From Moritella sp. JT01 (GTDB lineage Bacteria; Pseudomonadota; Gammaproteobacteria; Enterobacterales; Moritellaceae): DNA of 64,000 nt. The DNA is taken from positions 1 through 64,000 of the forward strand of contig NZ_LOCN01000005.1 of NCBI RefSeq assembly GCF_001574435.1. The letters run 5' to 3'. Numbering within the stretch: position 1 is the stretch's first letter; each line of letters opens with the position of its first letter. Shown one piece after another: positions 45,506-54,420 of this stretch. Below the pieces are notes generated by a model. The model did no database searches, was not told where the DNA came from, and was given only the letters and a program-made list of their open reading frames with translations. The position numbers and the translations under genes were made by a program.

Positions 45506-45697
45506 ATGGATTACGGTACATTTCAAGGGGTGTATACCCTAATATTAATGGCCATTTTTATCGGTATTATTGTTTGGGCTTACAGCAAACGTCAAAAACG
45601 TTCGTTTAATGAAGCTGCTAATTTAGTATTTGCTGATGAAACAGTCCACAGTGATTCACTTAATGGAGAGCAGAAAAATAAATCTGCTCGTATTTAG
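45506..45697 (+). CDS. ccoQ: cbb3-type oxidase small subunit CcoQ
   Basis: A 63-residue protein with one membrane segment (about 10-25, TLILMAIFIGIIVWAYS) and a charged cytoplasmic tail KRQKRSFNEAANL, typical of CcoQ. It stabilises the oxidase complex. Same operon position as in related bacteria, between ccoO and ccoP. Confidence 0.93.
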   Translation: MDYGTFQGVYTLILMAIFIGIIVWAYSKRQKRSFNEAANLVFADETVHSDSLNGEQKNKSARI

Positions 45698-45703
45698 GAG
45701 TTT

Positions 45704-46621
45704 ATGATTATGAGTACTTTTTGGAGTATTTGGATCACAGTGATCACACTAGGTAGTATTTTTGCTTGCCTAGGCCTGCTTTGGATGTGTAACAAAAACG
45801 ATACCGGTGTTAAAGAAGGCGAATCAATGGGTCACTCTTTCGATGGTATCGAAGAGTTAAACAACCCATTGCCAACATGGTGGAAATACCTGTTTATTTT
45901 CACTTGTATTGGTGGTTTCATCTATTTCGCACTTTACCCTGGTTTAGGTGCTTATAAAGGCCTATTAGGTTGGACAAGTGCGAATGAATACCAGCGCGAA
46001 ATATCGTCTGCAGATGACAAATATGCAGCTGTATTTAACAAGTTAGTTAAAACAGAAGAAAGTAACTTTACTGAATACCGTGAAATTGCTGACATCGCGA
46101 AAGACCCTGAAGCAGTAAAAGTAGGTCAACGCCTGTTCTTACAAAACTGTTCACAGTGTCATGGTTCTGATGCACGTGGGGCTAAAGGCTTCCCTAACCT
46201 AACGGATGGCAATTGGTTATACGGTGGTACCACTGCTGATATCAAAAATTCGATCACGAACGGACGAAATGGTGCAATGCCTGCTTGGTTACCGGTTCTT
46301 GGCGATAAAAAAATAGATCTAGTAACAACTTATGTTGTTGGCCTATCTGGTCGTAAAGTTAACGCTCGTGACGAAGCTGCAGGTAAAGAGGTATTCCTTC
46401 AAACTTGTGCTGCTTGTCATGGTGCTGATGCTAAAGGCATGACTATGGTGGGTGCGCCTAACCTAACGGACAAAACTTGGTTGTACGGTGGTTCAAGAAA
46501 AACTATCGAACAAACAATCAAATACGGTCGTAATGGGGCAATGCCTACATGGGGTAAAATCCTTGGTGAAGACAAGATAACGCTATTAAGCGGTTATGTT
46601 TACAGTTTAAGTGTAAAGTAA
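45704..46621 (+). CDS. ccoP: cbb3-type oxidase subunit III (dihaem cytochrome c)
   Basis: A 305-residue dihaem cytochrome, or 303 if the ATG at 45710 is used. Two N-terminal membrane segments flank the conserved FDGIEELNNPLPTWW. The periplasmic part has two haem sites, CSQCH and CAACH (Cys147 and Cys233 counted from 45710), in two similar domains each ending in a GAMPxW Met-ligand motif. It accepts electrons from soluble cytochrome c. A terminator right after it separates the oxidase genes from fixH. Confidence 0.96.
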   Translation: MIMSTFWSIWITVITLGSIFACLGLLWMCNKNDTGVKEGESMGHSFDGIEELNNPLPTWWKYLFIFTCIGGFIYFALYPGLGAYKGLLGWTSANEYQREISSADDKYAAVFNKLVKTEESNFTEYREIADIAKDPEAVKVGQRLFLQNCSQCHGSDARGAKGFPNLTDGNWLYGGTTADIKNSITNGRNGAMPAWLPVLGDKKIDLVTTYVVGLSGRKVNARDEAAGKEVFLQTCAACHGADAKGMTMVGAPNLTDKTWLYGGSRKTIEQTIKYGRNGAMPTWGKILGEDKITLLSGYVYSLSVK

Positions 46622-46638
46622 CGTAATAGTGGTAATTT

Positions 46639-46671
46639 AAAGCTCCATTTACTGAATGGAGCTTTTTTTTT
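46639..46671 (+). terminator. Terminator between ccoP and fixH
   Basis: AAGCTCCATT and AATGGAGCTT form a stem with a 5-nt loop followed by about nine Ts. The assembly genes downstream thus depend on read-through or their own promoter. Confidence 0.9.
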
Positions 46672-46717
46672 AGCTGTAATTTTGTTAAATTTCGCTTTTC
46701 CCTTTTTGGAGTTCACA

Positions 46718-47209
46718 ATGAAATCTTATTGGTATAAAGAACCTTGGTTCTGGTTCGTCTTTTTCTTTCCTTTTATATCTGTGGTTGCTGGTACTTCGAC
46801 TTTTATTATCTTTCAAAATAATCAGCCAGATATGGTATCTGAAGATTACTATAAAGATGGTAAAAAAATTAACCAAGACTTAACTAAATACCATGAAGCT
46901 TTAGCTCGAAATATTACATTCAATTTAAAATTCGACAACGGCTTTGCGGTGTTCACACCAGCAACAGGTGATATGACAGAGAACGAAGCGCTTAACATTT
47001 CATTTTTCCACGCAACGTTGGCAAAACATGATATTTCAGTGTTAGCAACAGCATCGGCAGACGGGAGTTATCGCGTAGAAATTCCAGCAGATATGCTACA
47101 AGGTAAATGGCGTGTACGTGCCGAGTCTTTTGATCATAAATGGCGCATTCAAGAATACGTTCAATATCCAAATACTTCAGTAATTAAGTTAGACGGCGAG
47201 CAAGATTAA
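46718..47209 (+). CDS. fixH: FixH-like cbb3 assembly protein
   Basis: A 163-residue protein with one N-terminal membrane segment (about 9-30) and a periplasmic immunoglobulin-like domain. EPWFWFVFFFPFISVVAG and DMVSEDYYKDGKKINQDL are the FixH/CcoH family hallmarks. It aids maturation of the cbb3 oxidase, probably with the CcoI copper pump. ATG at 46718 follows GGAG; the longer frame is not used. Its stop shares one base with ccoI. Confidence 0.9.
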   Translation: MKSYWYKEPWFWFVFFFPFISVVAGTSTFIIFQNNQPDMVSEDYYKDGKKINQDLTKYHEALARNITFNLKFDNGFAVFTPATGDMTENEALNISFFHATLAKHDISVLATASADGSYRVEIPADMLQGKWRVRAESFDHKWRIQEYVQYPNTSVIKLDGEQD

Positions 47210-49602
47210 TGTCAAACGGTACTAATTGTTATCACTGTGGCGAAGGTGTTTTAGCTGCAGATAAAAATAAATATAAAGTGTATATCGCACCTGAAGAACG
47301 TGACATGTGTTGTCCAGGTTGTATGTCAGTCGCTGAAATGATTGTCGGTTCGGGTTTAAGTTCGTATTATGAACACAGAACAGATTTATCACCCACAGCA
47401 AAGCAATTAGTACCGGATGAATTATTACGATTAGAAATATATGACGATAATGAAATTCAAAACGAGTTTGTTTATCAAGACGGTGAAATAAAAGAAATCA
47501 CCCTCACCGTTGAAGGACTAACCTGTGCCGCCTGTGCTTGGTTAATCGAAAAAAGTTTACGTAACACCCAAGGTATTCACTTCATCAACGTCAATGCAAC
47601 AAGTAATCGTATTACGATCAAGTGGATTGATGCTCAAATAAAGTTAAGTGATATCTTAAAACGGATCAGTAATTTAGGTTACAGTGCATCGCCTTTTCAA
47701 GCTGACCAGCATGAATTGATGTACAACAAGCAACTTAAATCTTATTTCAGACGATTAGGTTTAGCTGGATTAGCGACAATGCAAGTAATGATGTTTGCTG
47801 TTGCACTCTACTCTACTTGGTTTGGTGATATGGAAGAGATGTATCGCCAGCTTTTCCGCTGGGTAAGTTTGATTGTCGCAACACCGGTATTACTTTATTC
47901 CGCACAGCCTTTTTATTCTAATGCCTTACGTAATTTACGCACCAGAACCCTAGGTATGGACGTCCCTGTTTCAATCGCATTACTTGGCGCTTATACAGCT
48001 TCAGCTTATGCAACCATGACAGGCACAGGTGAAGTTTATTTTGAATCGGTTTCAATGTTTACTTTCTTCTTATTATTTGGTCGATATTTAGAGCTGAGAG
48101 CCCGAAAGAAAACGTCTGAACTGAGTGCGAACATGGCAAAGCTTATTCCTAACATGGCATTGCGTGTAGATAAAGATAAAACCGAAAAACTAATTCCCAC
48201 AAAACAGCTTGAAATCAACGATCACGTCATTGTCAAAATCGGCGAAGTGATCCCTTGTGATGGCACCATTGTAACCGGTGAAACAAGTGTAGATGAATCA
48301 ATGCTAACCGGTGAGTTCTTACCCATTCCAAAATCGGTTGATAGTGGTGTATACACAGGTAGTCTTAATGTTGAACAGACAATTACGGTGTGCGTGACTA
48401 AAACACACAAGCACAATTTGATTTCAGAAATTATTCGCTTACAAAATACAGCGCAGTCATCAAAGCCTCAGATTTCTATTTTGGCCGATAAAATATCACG
48501 TTATTTTGTTCTCGCGTTATTAATCATATCAGCTGGTACTTACTTGTTCTGGTTAGGTCATGATCCAGATAAAGCGTTTTGGATCACCCTATCTGTCCTT
48601 GTCGCAACCTGCCCTTGCGCATTATCACTGGCAACGCCAACGGCCCTTACCTGTGCAACCAGCTTCCTATCTCAACGCGGTATTTTAATTCGTAAAGAGC
48701 ACGTACTTGAATCGCTGACCAAAGTGGATGAAATCGCATTCGATAAAACAGGGACATTAACCAAAGGGACATTCACACTCACGCGTATTAAATCGGACAG
48801 TGAATTACCTGAGAATGAATTATTACGCATAGCCACGTCTTTAGAACAACATTCTACACACCCGATAGCGTCAGCCTTTAAATCAAATATAGAAAAAATT
48901 CAATTTAATACAACTGAAAATCATATTGGTTTAGGTATTACGGGTACGCTTGGCGATGATACTTACAACATAGGTTCATCTACTTTCACAAAGCAGACTA
49001 GTTCACCATCTGATGGCAAAGAAATCGTTGTTTATTTAATTAAAAATGGTCATTTAATGGCACGTTTTTATATTCAAGATGAAATGCGTGAGAACGTTTC
49101 AACGACATTAGATTATATTGCGTCTATTGGCTTAGACGTAACTTTACTGACTGGCGATACAGAAAACAACACCAATAAAGTGATCGACGGTTTGCCTATA
49201 ACAAATAAAAAGACCAGTCAATCACCAGAGAGTAAGCTTGCTTACATCAATCATCGACAAGCACAAGGTAAATTAATGCTGATGGTTGGCGATGGGGTTA
49301 ACGATGCGCCAGTGCTCAGTGCTGCGACGGTATCTGTTGCAATGGGCGAAGGCTCTGACCTTGCGAAAAACAGTGCGGATGTGGTGTTATTAACGACTGA
49401 TTTCATTGCGATGAAATATATGCTGGCTACTGCGACAAAAACATATAAAATAATAAAACAAAACTTAATGTGGGCGCTTGGTTATAATTCATTAATTTTA
49501 CCCTTGGCAATGTCAGGAAGCGTACCTCCGTATATTGCGGTAATTGGAATGTCACTCAGCTCACTGCTCGTTATTGGTAATTCATTAAGGTTGTTAAAGT
49601 AA
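47209..49602 (+). CDS. ccoI: Copper-exporting P1B-type ATPase for cbb3 assembly
   Basis: A 797-residue ATPase. An N-terminal cysteine-rich segment (CYHCGEGV, CCPGCM) precedes a heavy-metal-binding domain GLTCAACAW (Cys106, Cys109). The membrane CPC motif (Cys468, Cys470 in CPCALSLATP), phosphorylation site DKTGTLT (Asp512) and hinge GDGVNDAPVL follow. This is the CcoI/FixI/CopA2 type, which delivers copper to the oxidase rather than detoxifying the cell. It overlaps fixH and ccoS by one base each, so translation is coupled. Confidence 0.95.
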   Translation: MSNGTNCYHCGEGVLAADKNKYKVYIAPEERDMCCPGCMSVAEMIVGSGLSSYYEHRTDLSPTAKQLVPDELLRLEIYDDNEIQNEFVYQDGEIKEITLTVEGLTCAACAWLIEKSLRNTQGIHFINVNATSNRITIKWIDAQIKLSDILKRISNLGYSASPFQADQHELMYNKQLKSYFRRLGLAGLATMQVMMFAVALYSTWFGDMEEMYRQLFRWVSLIVATPVLLYSAQPFYSNALRNLRTRTLGMDVPVSIALLGAYTASAYATMTGTGEVYFESVSMFTFFLLFGRYLELRARKKTSELSANMAKLIPNMALRVDKDKTEKLIPTKQLEINDHVIVKIGEVIPCDGTIVTGETSVDESMLTGEFLPIPKSVDSGVYTGSLNVEQTITVCVTKTHKHNLISEIIRLQNTAQSSKPQISILADKISRYFVLALLIISAGTYLFWLGHDPDKAFWITLSVLVATCPCALSLATPTALTCATSFLSQRGILIRKEHVLESLTKVDEIAFDKTGTLTKGTFTLTRIKSDSELPENELLRIATSLEQHSTHPIASAFKSNIEKIQFNTTENHIGLGITGTLGDDTYNIGSSTFTKQTSSPSDGKEIVVYLIKNGHLMARFYIQDEMRENVSTTLDYIASIGLDVTLLTGDTENNTNKVIDGLPITNKKTSQSPESKLAYINHRQAQGKLMLMVGDGVNDAPVLSAATVSVAMGEGSDLAKNSADVVLLTTDFIAMKYMLATATKTYKIIKQNLMWALGYNSLILPLAMSGSVPPYIAVIGMSLSSLLVIGNSLRLLK

Positions 49603-49793
49603 TGGAAATTATTTTTATGTTAATCCCGATTGCGATGATTTTTGTTGCAATCGCTGTGGGTATCTTTTTTTGGGCTGTTAAGTCAGACCAATTTGAAGAT
49701 TTAGAACGCGAAGGCAGTAATATTTTGTTTGACGACGATGACAATAACAACGAATCACAGGTTGTTAAACCTGTAGTCAAACATGATAACTAG
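49602..49793 (+). CDS. ccoS: cbb3 oxidase maturation protein CcoS
   Basis: A 63-residue protein. One membrane segment (about 5-22, MLIPIAMIFVAIAVGIFFW) is followed by the family motif AVKSDQFEDLEREGSNILFDDD. It is needed for cofactor insertion into CcoN. It overlaps ccoI by one base and the next gene by 11 bases. Confidence 0.93.
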   Translation: MEIIFMLIPIAMIFVAIAVGIFFWAVKSDQFEDLEREGSNILFDDDDNNNESQVVKPVVKHDN

Positions 49794-50472
49794 TGTTGTC
49801 GCTGCCTTTATGATTGGTATCTTAGGTGCTGGTCATTGTATTGCAATGTGTGGCGGTATTTCTGGTGCAATAGCACATGCAAACACGCAATCATCACCTC
49901 AGACAACATCACTCGCCCCATTATTTTATAATCTAGGACGCATTACTAGCTACACGCTAATTGGTGCCATTGTCGGTTATACAGCACAAATAGGTTTAAA
50001 CTTTGGTGCCGGCTATGACTTATTAGTGATCTTACGCTTTGTGTCCGGTATTACATTAATATTGATTGGTTTATATATTGCGCAACTCAATTCAGCGATT
50101 CTCCAACTTGAAAAAGTGGGTCGTTTAGTCTGGCGATATATTCAACCTCTGGCTCGCCAGTTTTTGCCATTAAAAACACCTTATCACGCCTTCCCGCTCG
50201 GGTTTTTATGGGGCTGGTTACCGTGTGGCTTAGTTTATTCAGCATTAACTCTCGCTTTATCAAGTGGGTCAGCATTAGAATCGGCATTAACGATGTTTGC
50301 TTTCGGGTTAGGAACCTTTCCTATCATGTTCTTAGTTGGAAGTTTATCCAACAAGTTCAATCGTTTAATACAAAACACCAGATTCAAGAAAGTGAGTGGT
50401 TTATTACTTGTTTTATTCGGTTTGCATGTTATTTATATAGCGGTAGTACAATTGAGTGCTTCTGGCATTTAA
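49783..50472 (+). CDS. TauE/SafE-type (DsbD-like) membrane protein linked to cbb3 assembly
   Basis: A 229-residue protein with six membrane segments. GAGHCIAMCGGISGAIAHA (about 16-34) and LWGWLPCGLVYSALTLAL (about 143-160) are the paired motifs of the DsbD-like COG2836 family, with Cys residues in both that could handle thiols or copper. It directly follows ccoS (11-nt overlap), as in Shewanella and Vibrio, which points to copper or redox handling in oxidase assembly. The biochemical role is not shown. Confidence 0.85.
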   Translation: MITSVVAAFMIGILGAGHCIAMCGGISGAIAHANTQSSPQTTSLAPLFYNLGRITSYTLIGAIVGYTAQIGLNFGAGYDLLVILRFVSGITLILIGLYIAQLNSAILQLEKVGRLVWRYIQPLARQFLPLKTPYHAFPLGFLWGWLPCGLVYSALTLALSSGSALESALTMFAFGLGTFPIMFLVGSLSNKFNRLIQNTRFKKVSGLLLVLFGLHVIYIAVVQLSASGI

Positions 50473-50485
50473 ATTTGTTACAATA

Positions 50486-50499
50486 TTGACATATATCAA
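50486..50499 (+). promoter_or_regulatory. FNR box upstream of fnr
   Basis: TTGACATATATCAA matches TTGAT-N4-ATCAA at 9 of 10 positions, 17 bp before the fnr ATG. Position suggests repression of its own gene. Confidence 0.75.
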
Positions 50500-50516
50500 A
50501 AGAGTTTATTGGAATT

Positions 50517-51257
50517 ATGGCCTTAGATAAAAAGATACCAACACGAACTACTGCTCCAAAGTGTGAAATACACTGTCAAAACTGCAGTATTAGCCAACTT
50601 TGCATACCATATTCTTTGAATGATTCAGAGCTAGATTCTCTCGACCAAATTATTGAACGCAAAAAGCCTTTTCAAAAGCACGATGAAATTTTTAAAGCCG
50701 GTGATAAAGTTAAAGCACTTTATGCTATTCGCTCAGGTTCAGTGAAGTCATACACGATTACAGAACAAGGTGATGAGCAAATCACAGGTTTCCATTTAGC
50801 CGGTGACTTAATCGGCTTTGATGCATTGAGTTCTGGTATTCATCCGAGTTTTTCTCAAGCATTAGAAACGTCGATGGTTTGTGAAATACCTTATGACACT
50901 CTTGATGACTTAATTGGTAAAATGCCGATGTTACGTCGCCAAGTGATGCGCTTAATGAGTGGCGAAATTGCGGCTGATCAAGAAATGATTCTGTTATTAA
51001 GTAAAAAGAATGCTGAACAACGTCTTGCTGCTTTTTTAAATAATCTCTCGGTACGTTTCTCTGAGCGTGGTTTTTCACCTAAAGAATTCCGTTTAACCAT
51101 GACCCGTGGTGATATAGGTAACTATTTAGGGCTTACGGTTGAAACAATCAGTCGTTTACTTGGTCGTTTCCAAATAAGTGAAATGATTGAAGTTAAAGGT
51201 AAATATATCACTATTTTAAATCGTGAAGGTTTAGCTTCACTTGCTGGTAAGAAATAG
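50517..51257 (+). CDS. fnr: FNR-family oxygen-sensing transcriptional regulator
   Basis: A 246-residue regulator (called EtrA in Shewanella). Cys20, Cys23, Cys29 and Cys122 fall at the same numbers as the four iron-sulfur ligands of E. coli FNR. A cyclic-nucleotide-binding-like sensory domain is followed by a dimer helix and the helix-turn-helix [23 protein letters not shown]-type region, where E..SR contacts the FNR box. It activates low-oxygen respiration genes, most likely the ccoNOQP operon here. A near-perfect FNR box lies just before it. Confidence 0.95.
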   Translation: MALDKKIPTRTTAPKCEIHCQNCSISQLCIPYSLNDSELDSLDQIIERKKPFQKHDEIFKAGDKVKALYAIRSGSVKSYTITEQGDEQITGFHLAGDLIGFDALSSGIHPSFSQALETSMVCEIPYDTLDDLIGKMPMLRRQVMRLMSGEIAADQEMILLLSKKNAEQRLAAFLNNLSVRFSERGFSPKEFRLTMTRGDIGNYLGLTVETISRLLGRFQISEMIEVKGKYITILNREGLASLAGKK

Positions 51258-51352
51258 AGTCTTAGTTCACAAGGCTTAACTTATAGCCCATAAAATGTAG
51301 TACATTTATGGCATCTATCACAAATTGAGATATAGTTAAATAAGTGAAATTA

Positions 51353-51370
51353 TTGATTGTGTATAATCAA
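51353..51370. promoter_or_regulatory. Dyad upstream of uspE
   Basis: TTGATT and AATCAA flank 6 nt. The spacing is too wide for a standard FNR box, though the half-sites match. Possible regulator site 50 bp before uspE. Confidence 0.35.
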
Positions 51371-51420
51371 CATAAGAAACATATACTTACTCTATATTCA
51401 ATTTGTGATGAAGGTGCCTT

Positions 51421-52332
51421 ATGAATAAATATAAAAATATTCTAGTGGTTGCAGATCCAGTTAATACACCACAAGTCGCATTATCCCGTGCATTGTATCT
51501 CGCATCTCAACAAGATAACGTGTCAATTACCCTTCTTCTTGTTATCTATGACCTTTCTTATGAACTAACGTCTCTATTTTCGAGTGACGAACGTCAGTCA
51601 ATGCAAGATGCTATTGTTGCCGAAGAACAAAAATCATTTACACAGCAATTAGAACAAGATTATTCAGGTATAAATATAAAGTTAAAGCTGATTTGGCATA
51701 AGCGTCCTTTCGAATCAATCTTAGAAGAAGCTAAACTCAATAATCACGATTTGATTGTAAAAAGTACGCACGATCATAATAAGCTAAGTGCCGTTATGTT
51801 TACGCCAACTGATTGGCATTTATTGCGTAAAAGCCAATGTCCAGTATTGCTTGTTAAAGATCATGACTGGCCTATTGGTGGTAATATTGTTGCCGCTATT
51901 CAAGTGCTTGAAACAACAAGCCTCAGTTCAGAAGATGACGACTCTATTAATGAACGTATTACGCAAGAAGCGCTTCAGCTAAAAGAATTACTTAATGCAA
52001 ATGTACATTTAGCGAATGCTTATCCAAGTACACCTGAACATATATCGATAGAAATCCCTAATTTTGATGCCGTCGCATATAATCAAGAGATTGAAGACCA
52101 TCATAAAAGCACCATGTATAGTCATGCCGCTAAATTTAATGTCGCTAAAGAAAATGTTCATATTCAACCGGGAGCTCCGGAAGACGTTATTGCTGATGTT
52201 GTTCAAGCAGTAGATGCCGAATTAGTCATACTAGGCGCACCAACGCGTAACGGGTTTTCTGCATTTTTAATCGGCAATACAGCTGAAATGGTGATTGATT
52301 CAATTAACTGTGACCTTCTCGCGTTAAAATAA
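51421..52332 (+). CDS. uspE: Universal stress protein E
   Basis: A 303-residue protein with two tandem Usp domains (about 1-145 and 155-303). The second domain ends GAPTRNGFSAFLIGNTAEMVI, close to the nucleotide-binding G2xG9 pattern of the family. It is the conserved fnr neighbour in enterobacteria, Vibrio and Shewanella. Role in stress endurance, motility and aggregation comes from E. coli and is not shown here. Confidence 0.92.
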   Translation: MNKYKNILVVADPVNTPQVALSRALYLASQQDNVSITLLLVIYDLSYELTSLFSSDERQSMQDAIVAEEQKSFTQQLEQDYSGINIKLKLIWHKRPFESILEEAKLNNHDLIVKSTHDHNKLSAVMFTPTDWHLLRKSQCPVLLVKDHDWPIGGNIVAAIQVLETTSLSSEDDDSINERITQEALQLKELLNANVHLANAYPSTPEHISIEIPNFDAVAYNQEIEDHHKSTMYSHAAKFNVAKENVHIQPGAPEDVIADVVQAVDAELVILGAPTRNGFSAFLIGNTAEMVIDSINCDLLALK

Positions 52333-52450
52333 TTATCAATTTCGAATGTGAAATATGACGGTAACACTCTGCCCTTGCTCTGGAACTTGCTTTTCCAGCT
52401 TGCTTGGGTATACTGCGCTGCTTACAGCAATATTTATCCTGAGTGTCCCA

Positions 52451-53380
52451 ATGAATCCTGAAAACCTTACCGCTTTAGAAAAAAAGCAATTTGCTAAACT
52501 GCAAAAAAAACTGCGCCATGAAACAGGTAAAGCAATCGTAGATTATAATATGATTGAAGATGGTGACAGAGTCATGGTTTGTTTGTCTGGTGGTGCTGAT
52601 AGTTTTACAATGCTTGACATTTTAATTCAATTACAAGCAGCTGCACCGATTAGTTTTGATATTATTGCGGTTAACTTAGATCAAAAACAGCCGGGGTTCC
52701 CTGAAGATATTCTACCCCGCTACCTTGAAAATCTTGGAATTGAATACAAAATTGTTCAGAAAGATACATACAGTATCGTTAAAGACAAAATCCCAGAAGG
52801 CAAAACAACGTGTAGTCTTTGTTCTCGTTTACGTCGCGGTATTCTGTATAACGCAGCGGTAGAGCTTCGTGCGACTAAACTTGCACTTGGCCATCATGCT
52901 GATGATATCGTTGAAACATTATTCTTAAATATGTTCCATGGCGCTAAAATGAAAACAATGCCACCAAAACTAATTTCTGATGATAAGCGTAACATTGTTA
53001 TCCGCCCACTTGCATATTGCCGCGAGGCAGATATCAAAGCTTACTCGGCCTTTAAAGCATTCCCTATTATTCCTTGTAACCTGTGTGGTTCACAAGAAAA
53101 TTTACAACGCCAAGCTGTTAAAGCAATGCTAGCACAATGGGATGAAGCAACCCCAGGTCGTGTGAACAATTGCTTTAATGCCATTCGCAACATAGTGCCA
53201 AGTCACCTTGCAGATACCAACGCGTTTGATTTTGTAAATATGGATTTAGAGCGCGCTGATGAATTAACTGAATTAGATACAGCGTTTGATAATGAAATTG
53301 AAATGCTGCCTGTTGAAAAATCTAAAACAGGTGTAGAAAAATTTGATCCAAACGACGCGATTACTGTTATTGAATTATAA
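52451..53380 (+). CDS. ttcA: tRNA 2-thiocytidine(32) synthetase TtcA
   Basis: A 309-residue PP-loop ATPase that thiolates C32 of some tRNAs with an iron-sulfur cluster. [12 protein letters not shown] (46-51 is SGGADS) is the PP-loop, where TtcA usually has [21 protein letters not shown] and IPCNLCGSQ carry the conserved cysteines, and [14 protein letters not shown] the second conserved motif, with Ala where E. coli has Arg. The ATG at 52451 aligns with known TtcA N-termini; the longer frame from 52355 is rejected. The stop codon lies in a 15-bp tandem repeat. Confidence 0.93.
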   Translation: MNPENLTALEKKQFAKLQKKLRHETGKAIVDYNMIEDGDRVMVCLSGGADSFTMLDILIQLQAAAPISFDIIAVNLDQKQPGFPEDILPRYLENLGIEYKIVQKDTYSIVKDKIPEGKTTCSLCSRLRRGILYNAAVELRATKLALGHHADDIVETLFLNMFHGAKMKTMPPKLISDDKRNIVIRPLAYCREADIKAYSAFKAFPIIPCNLCGSQENLQRQAVKAMLAQWDEATPGRVNNCFNAIRNIVPSHLADTNAFDFVNMDLERADELTELDTAFDNEIEMLPVEKSKTGVEKFDPNDAITVIEL

Positions 53381-53427
53381 ATAGCTGAATTATAAATAGC
53401 TGAATTATAAATAGCTGAATTATAAAA
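53371..53427 (+). repeat. 15-bp tandem repeat over the ttcA stop codon
   Basis: TGAATTATAAATAGC occurs three times perfectly (53371, 53386, 53401) with a fourth partial copy from 53416. Each copy carries an in-frame TAA after Glu-Leu, so losing copies would not alter the protein. Confidence 0.93.
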
Positions 53428-53445
53428 TCGTCCAATTTTAGAAAT

Positions 53446-53478
53446 AAAAAAGCACTGCATCACTGCAGTGCTTTTTTT
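53446..53478. terminator. Bidirectional terminator between ttcA and DUF2987-like gene
   Basis: GCACTGCA and TGCAGTGC form a stem with a 4-nt loop, flanked by A and T runs. Confidence 0.93.
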
Positions 53479-53508
53479 ATTTAATTTTATTCTCTAATTC
53501 AGAGTCAA

Positions 53509-54156
53509 TCAAATTTCAGTTAGCGGTACGATACGTAATGGTTGCTTACTGAATCTGATTCCAGCAATTTTATCGCGAATAATTTCATCCTGAGATAACG
53601 AAATTTGTTGACCACTCTTAAATAAATTTCCGCTGGCTGTATAAGCGTCGACAGGTTCATCAAAAATAAATTGTACGCCCACAGTTGCAGGTAAATTCAT
53701 CCGACCAAAGTAACCAGCCATATTTCCTAAAAACAGATCAAACTCTTCAATTTGCTTCACTAAGGATAAAGTTGAATATTCAGCACTGTTATTTTCTGCT
53801 GCCATAATTTGGAACGCAAGGTCACATGACGCAGTATCAGTCACGTTCACGTGCAGTTTTGCTTTATTGTCACGTAAGTCTTTATCAAAAGGGAGCAGCA
53901 GCTCAGAGTCAGCACCAATTTCAACATCAGTGATCGCGCCTTCGAAATTAATAAATGCATTTTCGATCTGGCAATGTTTACCTGTCTGACTATTATTAAG
54001 GAAAACACCAATTTTTGTATTAACGTACTGTTCTTTTTTACTATTTTTTATTCTGTTATAAAAACCATCATAACCAACGACTAATTCTTGGGCGCTTAAA
54101 GAAGGGACAAGGAGACTTGAAAGAAGCACCACTTTGATGAAATGGTTATTAAACAT
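53509..54156 (-). CDS. Exported DUF2987-like protein
   Basis: A 215-residue exported protein. The signal peptide ends SLSAQ, and the mature part starts ELVVGYDGFYNRIKNSKKEQY, which resembles the DUF2987 family found beside ttcA in Vibrio-like bacteria. It has two cysteines (KHCQIEN, ASCDLAFQ) likely paired by a disulfide, and beta-rich sequence. ATG at 54156 follows AAGGA by 7 nt; the longer frame to 54234 is rejected. Function unknown. Confidence 0.8.
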   Translation of the reverse strand: MFNNHFIKVVLLSSLLVPSLSAQELVVGYDGFYNRIKNSKKEQYVNTKIGVFLNNSQTGKHCQIENAFINFEGAITDVEIGADSELLLPFDKDLRDNKAKLHVNVTDTASCDLAFQIMAAENNSAEYSTLSLVKQIEEFDLFLGNMAGYFGRMNLPATVGVQFIFDEPVDAYTASGNLFKSGQQISLSQDEIIRDKIAGIRFSKQPLRIVPLTEI

Positions 54157-54420
54157 GATCTGTTCCTTAATAAATAAGTAAGTAAAAGTAAGGGGGGTAT
54201 TATTGTCTCGCTGATTATACCTAAAATAAGTCATAAATTAGAGCACATATTACGACTTTATTACTTTTAAAGTTTTAAAAATGACCTGAATATGTTTTAA
54301 ATGCATTATTTTTATTGAAGTGCAAATTTATGCTTCATTTATGTGAACTATAGCATTAGAATTCACGCAAATTGTTCATCTTATTCGATTAGATGGACCT
54401 CTTATCATTTAGGTTTATTG

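Noticed and set aside
53371-53427. CRISPR-like array
   Set aside because: Units are contiguous 15-bp tandem repeats without spacers.
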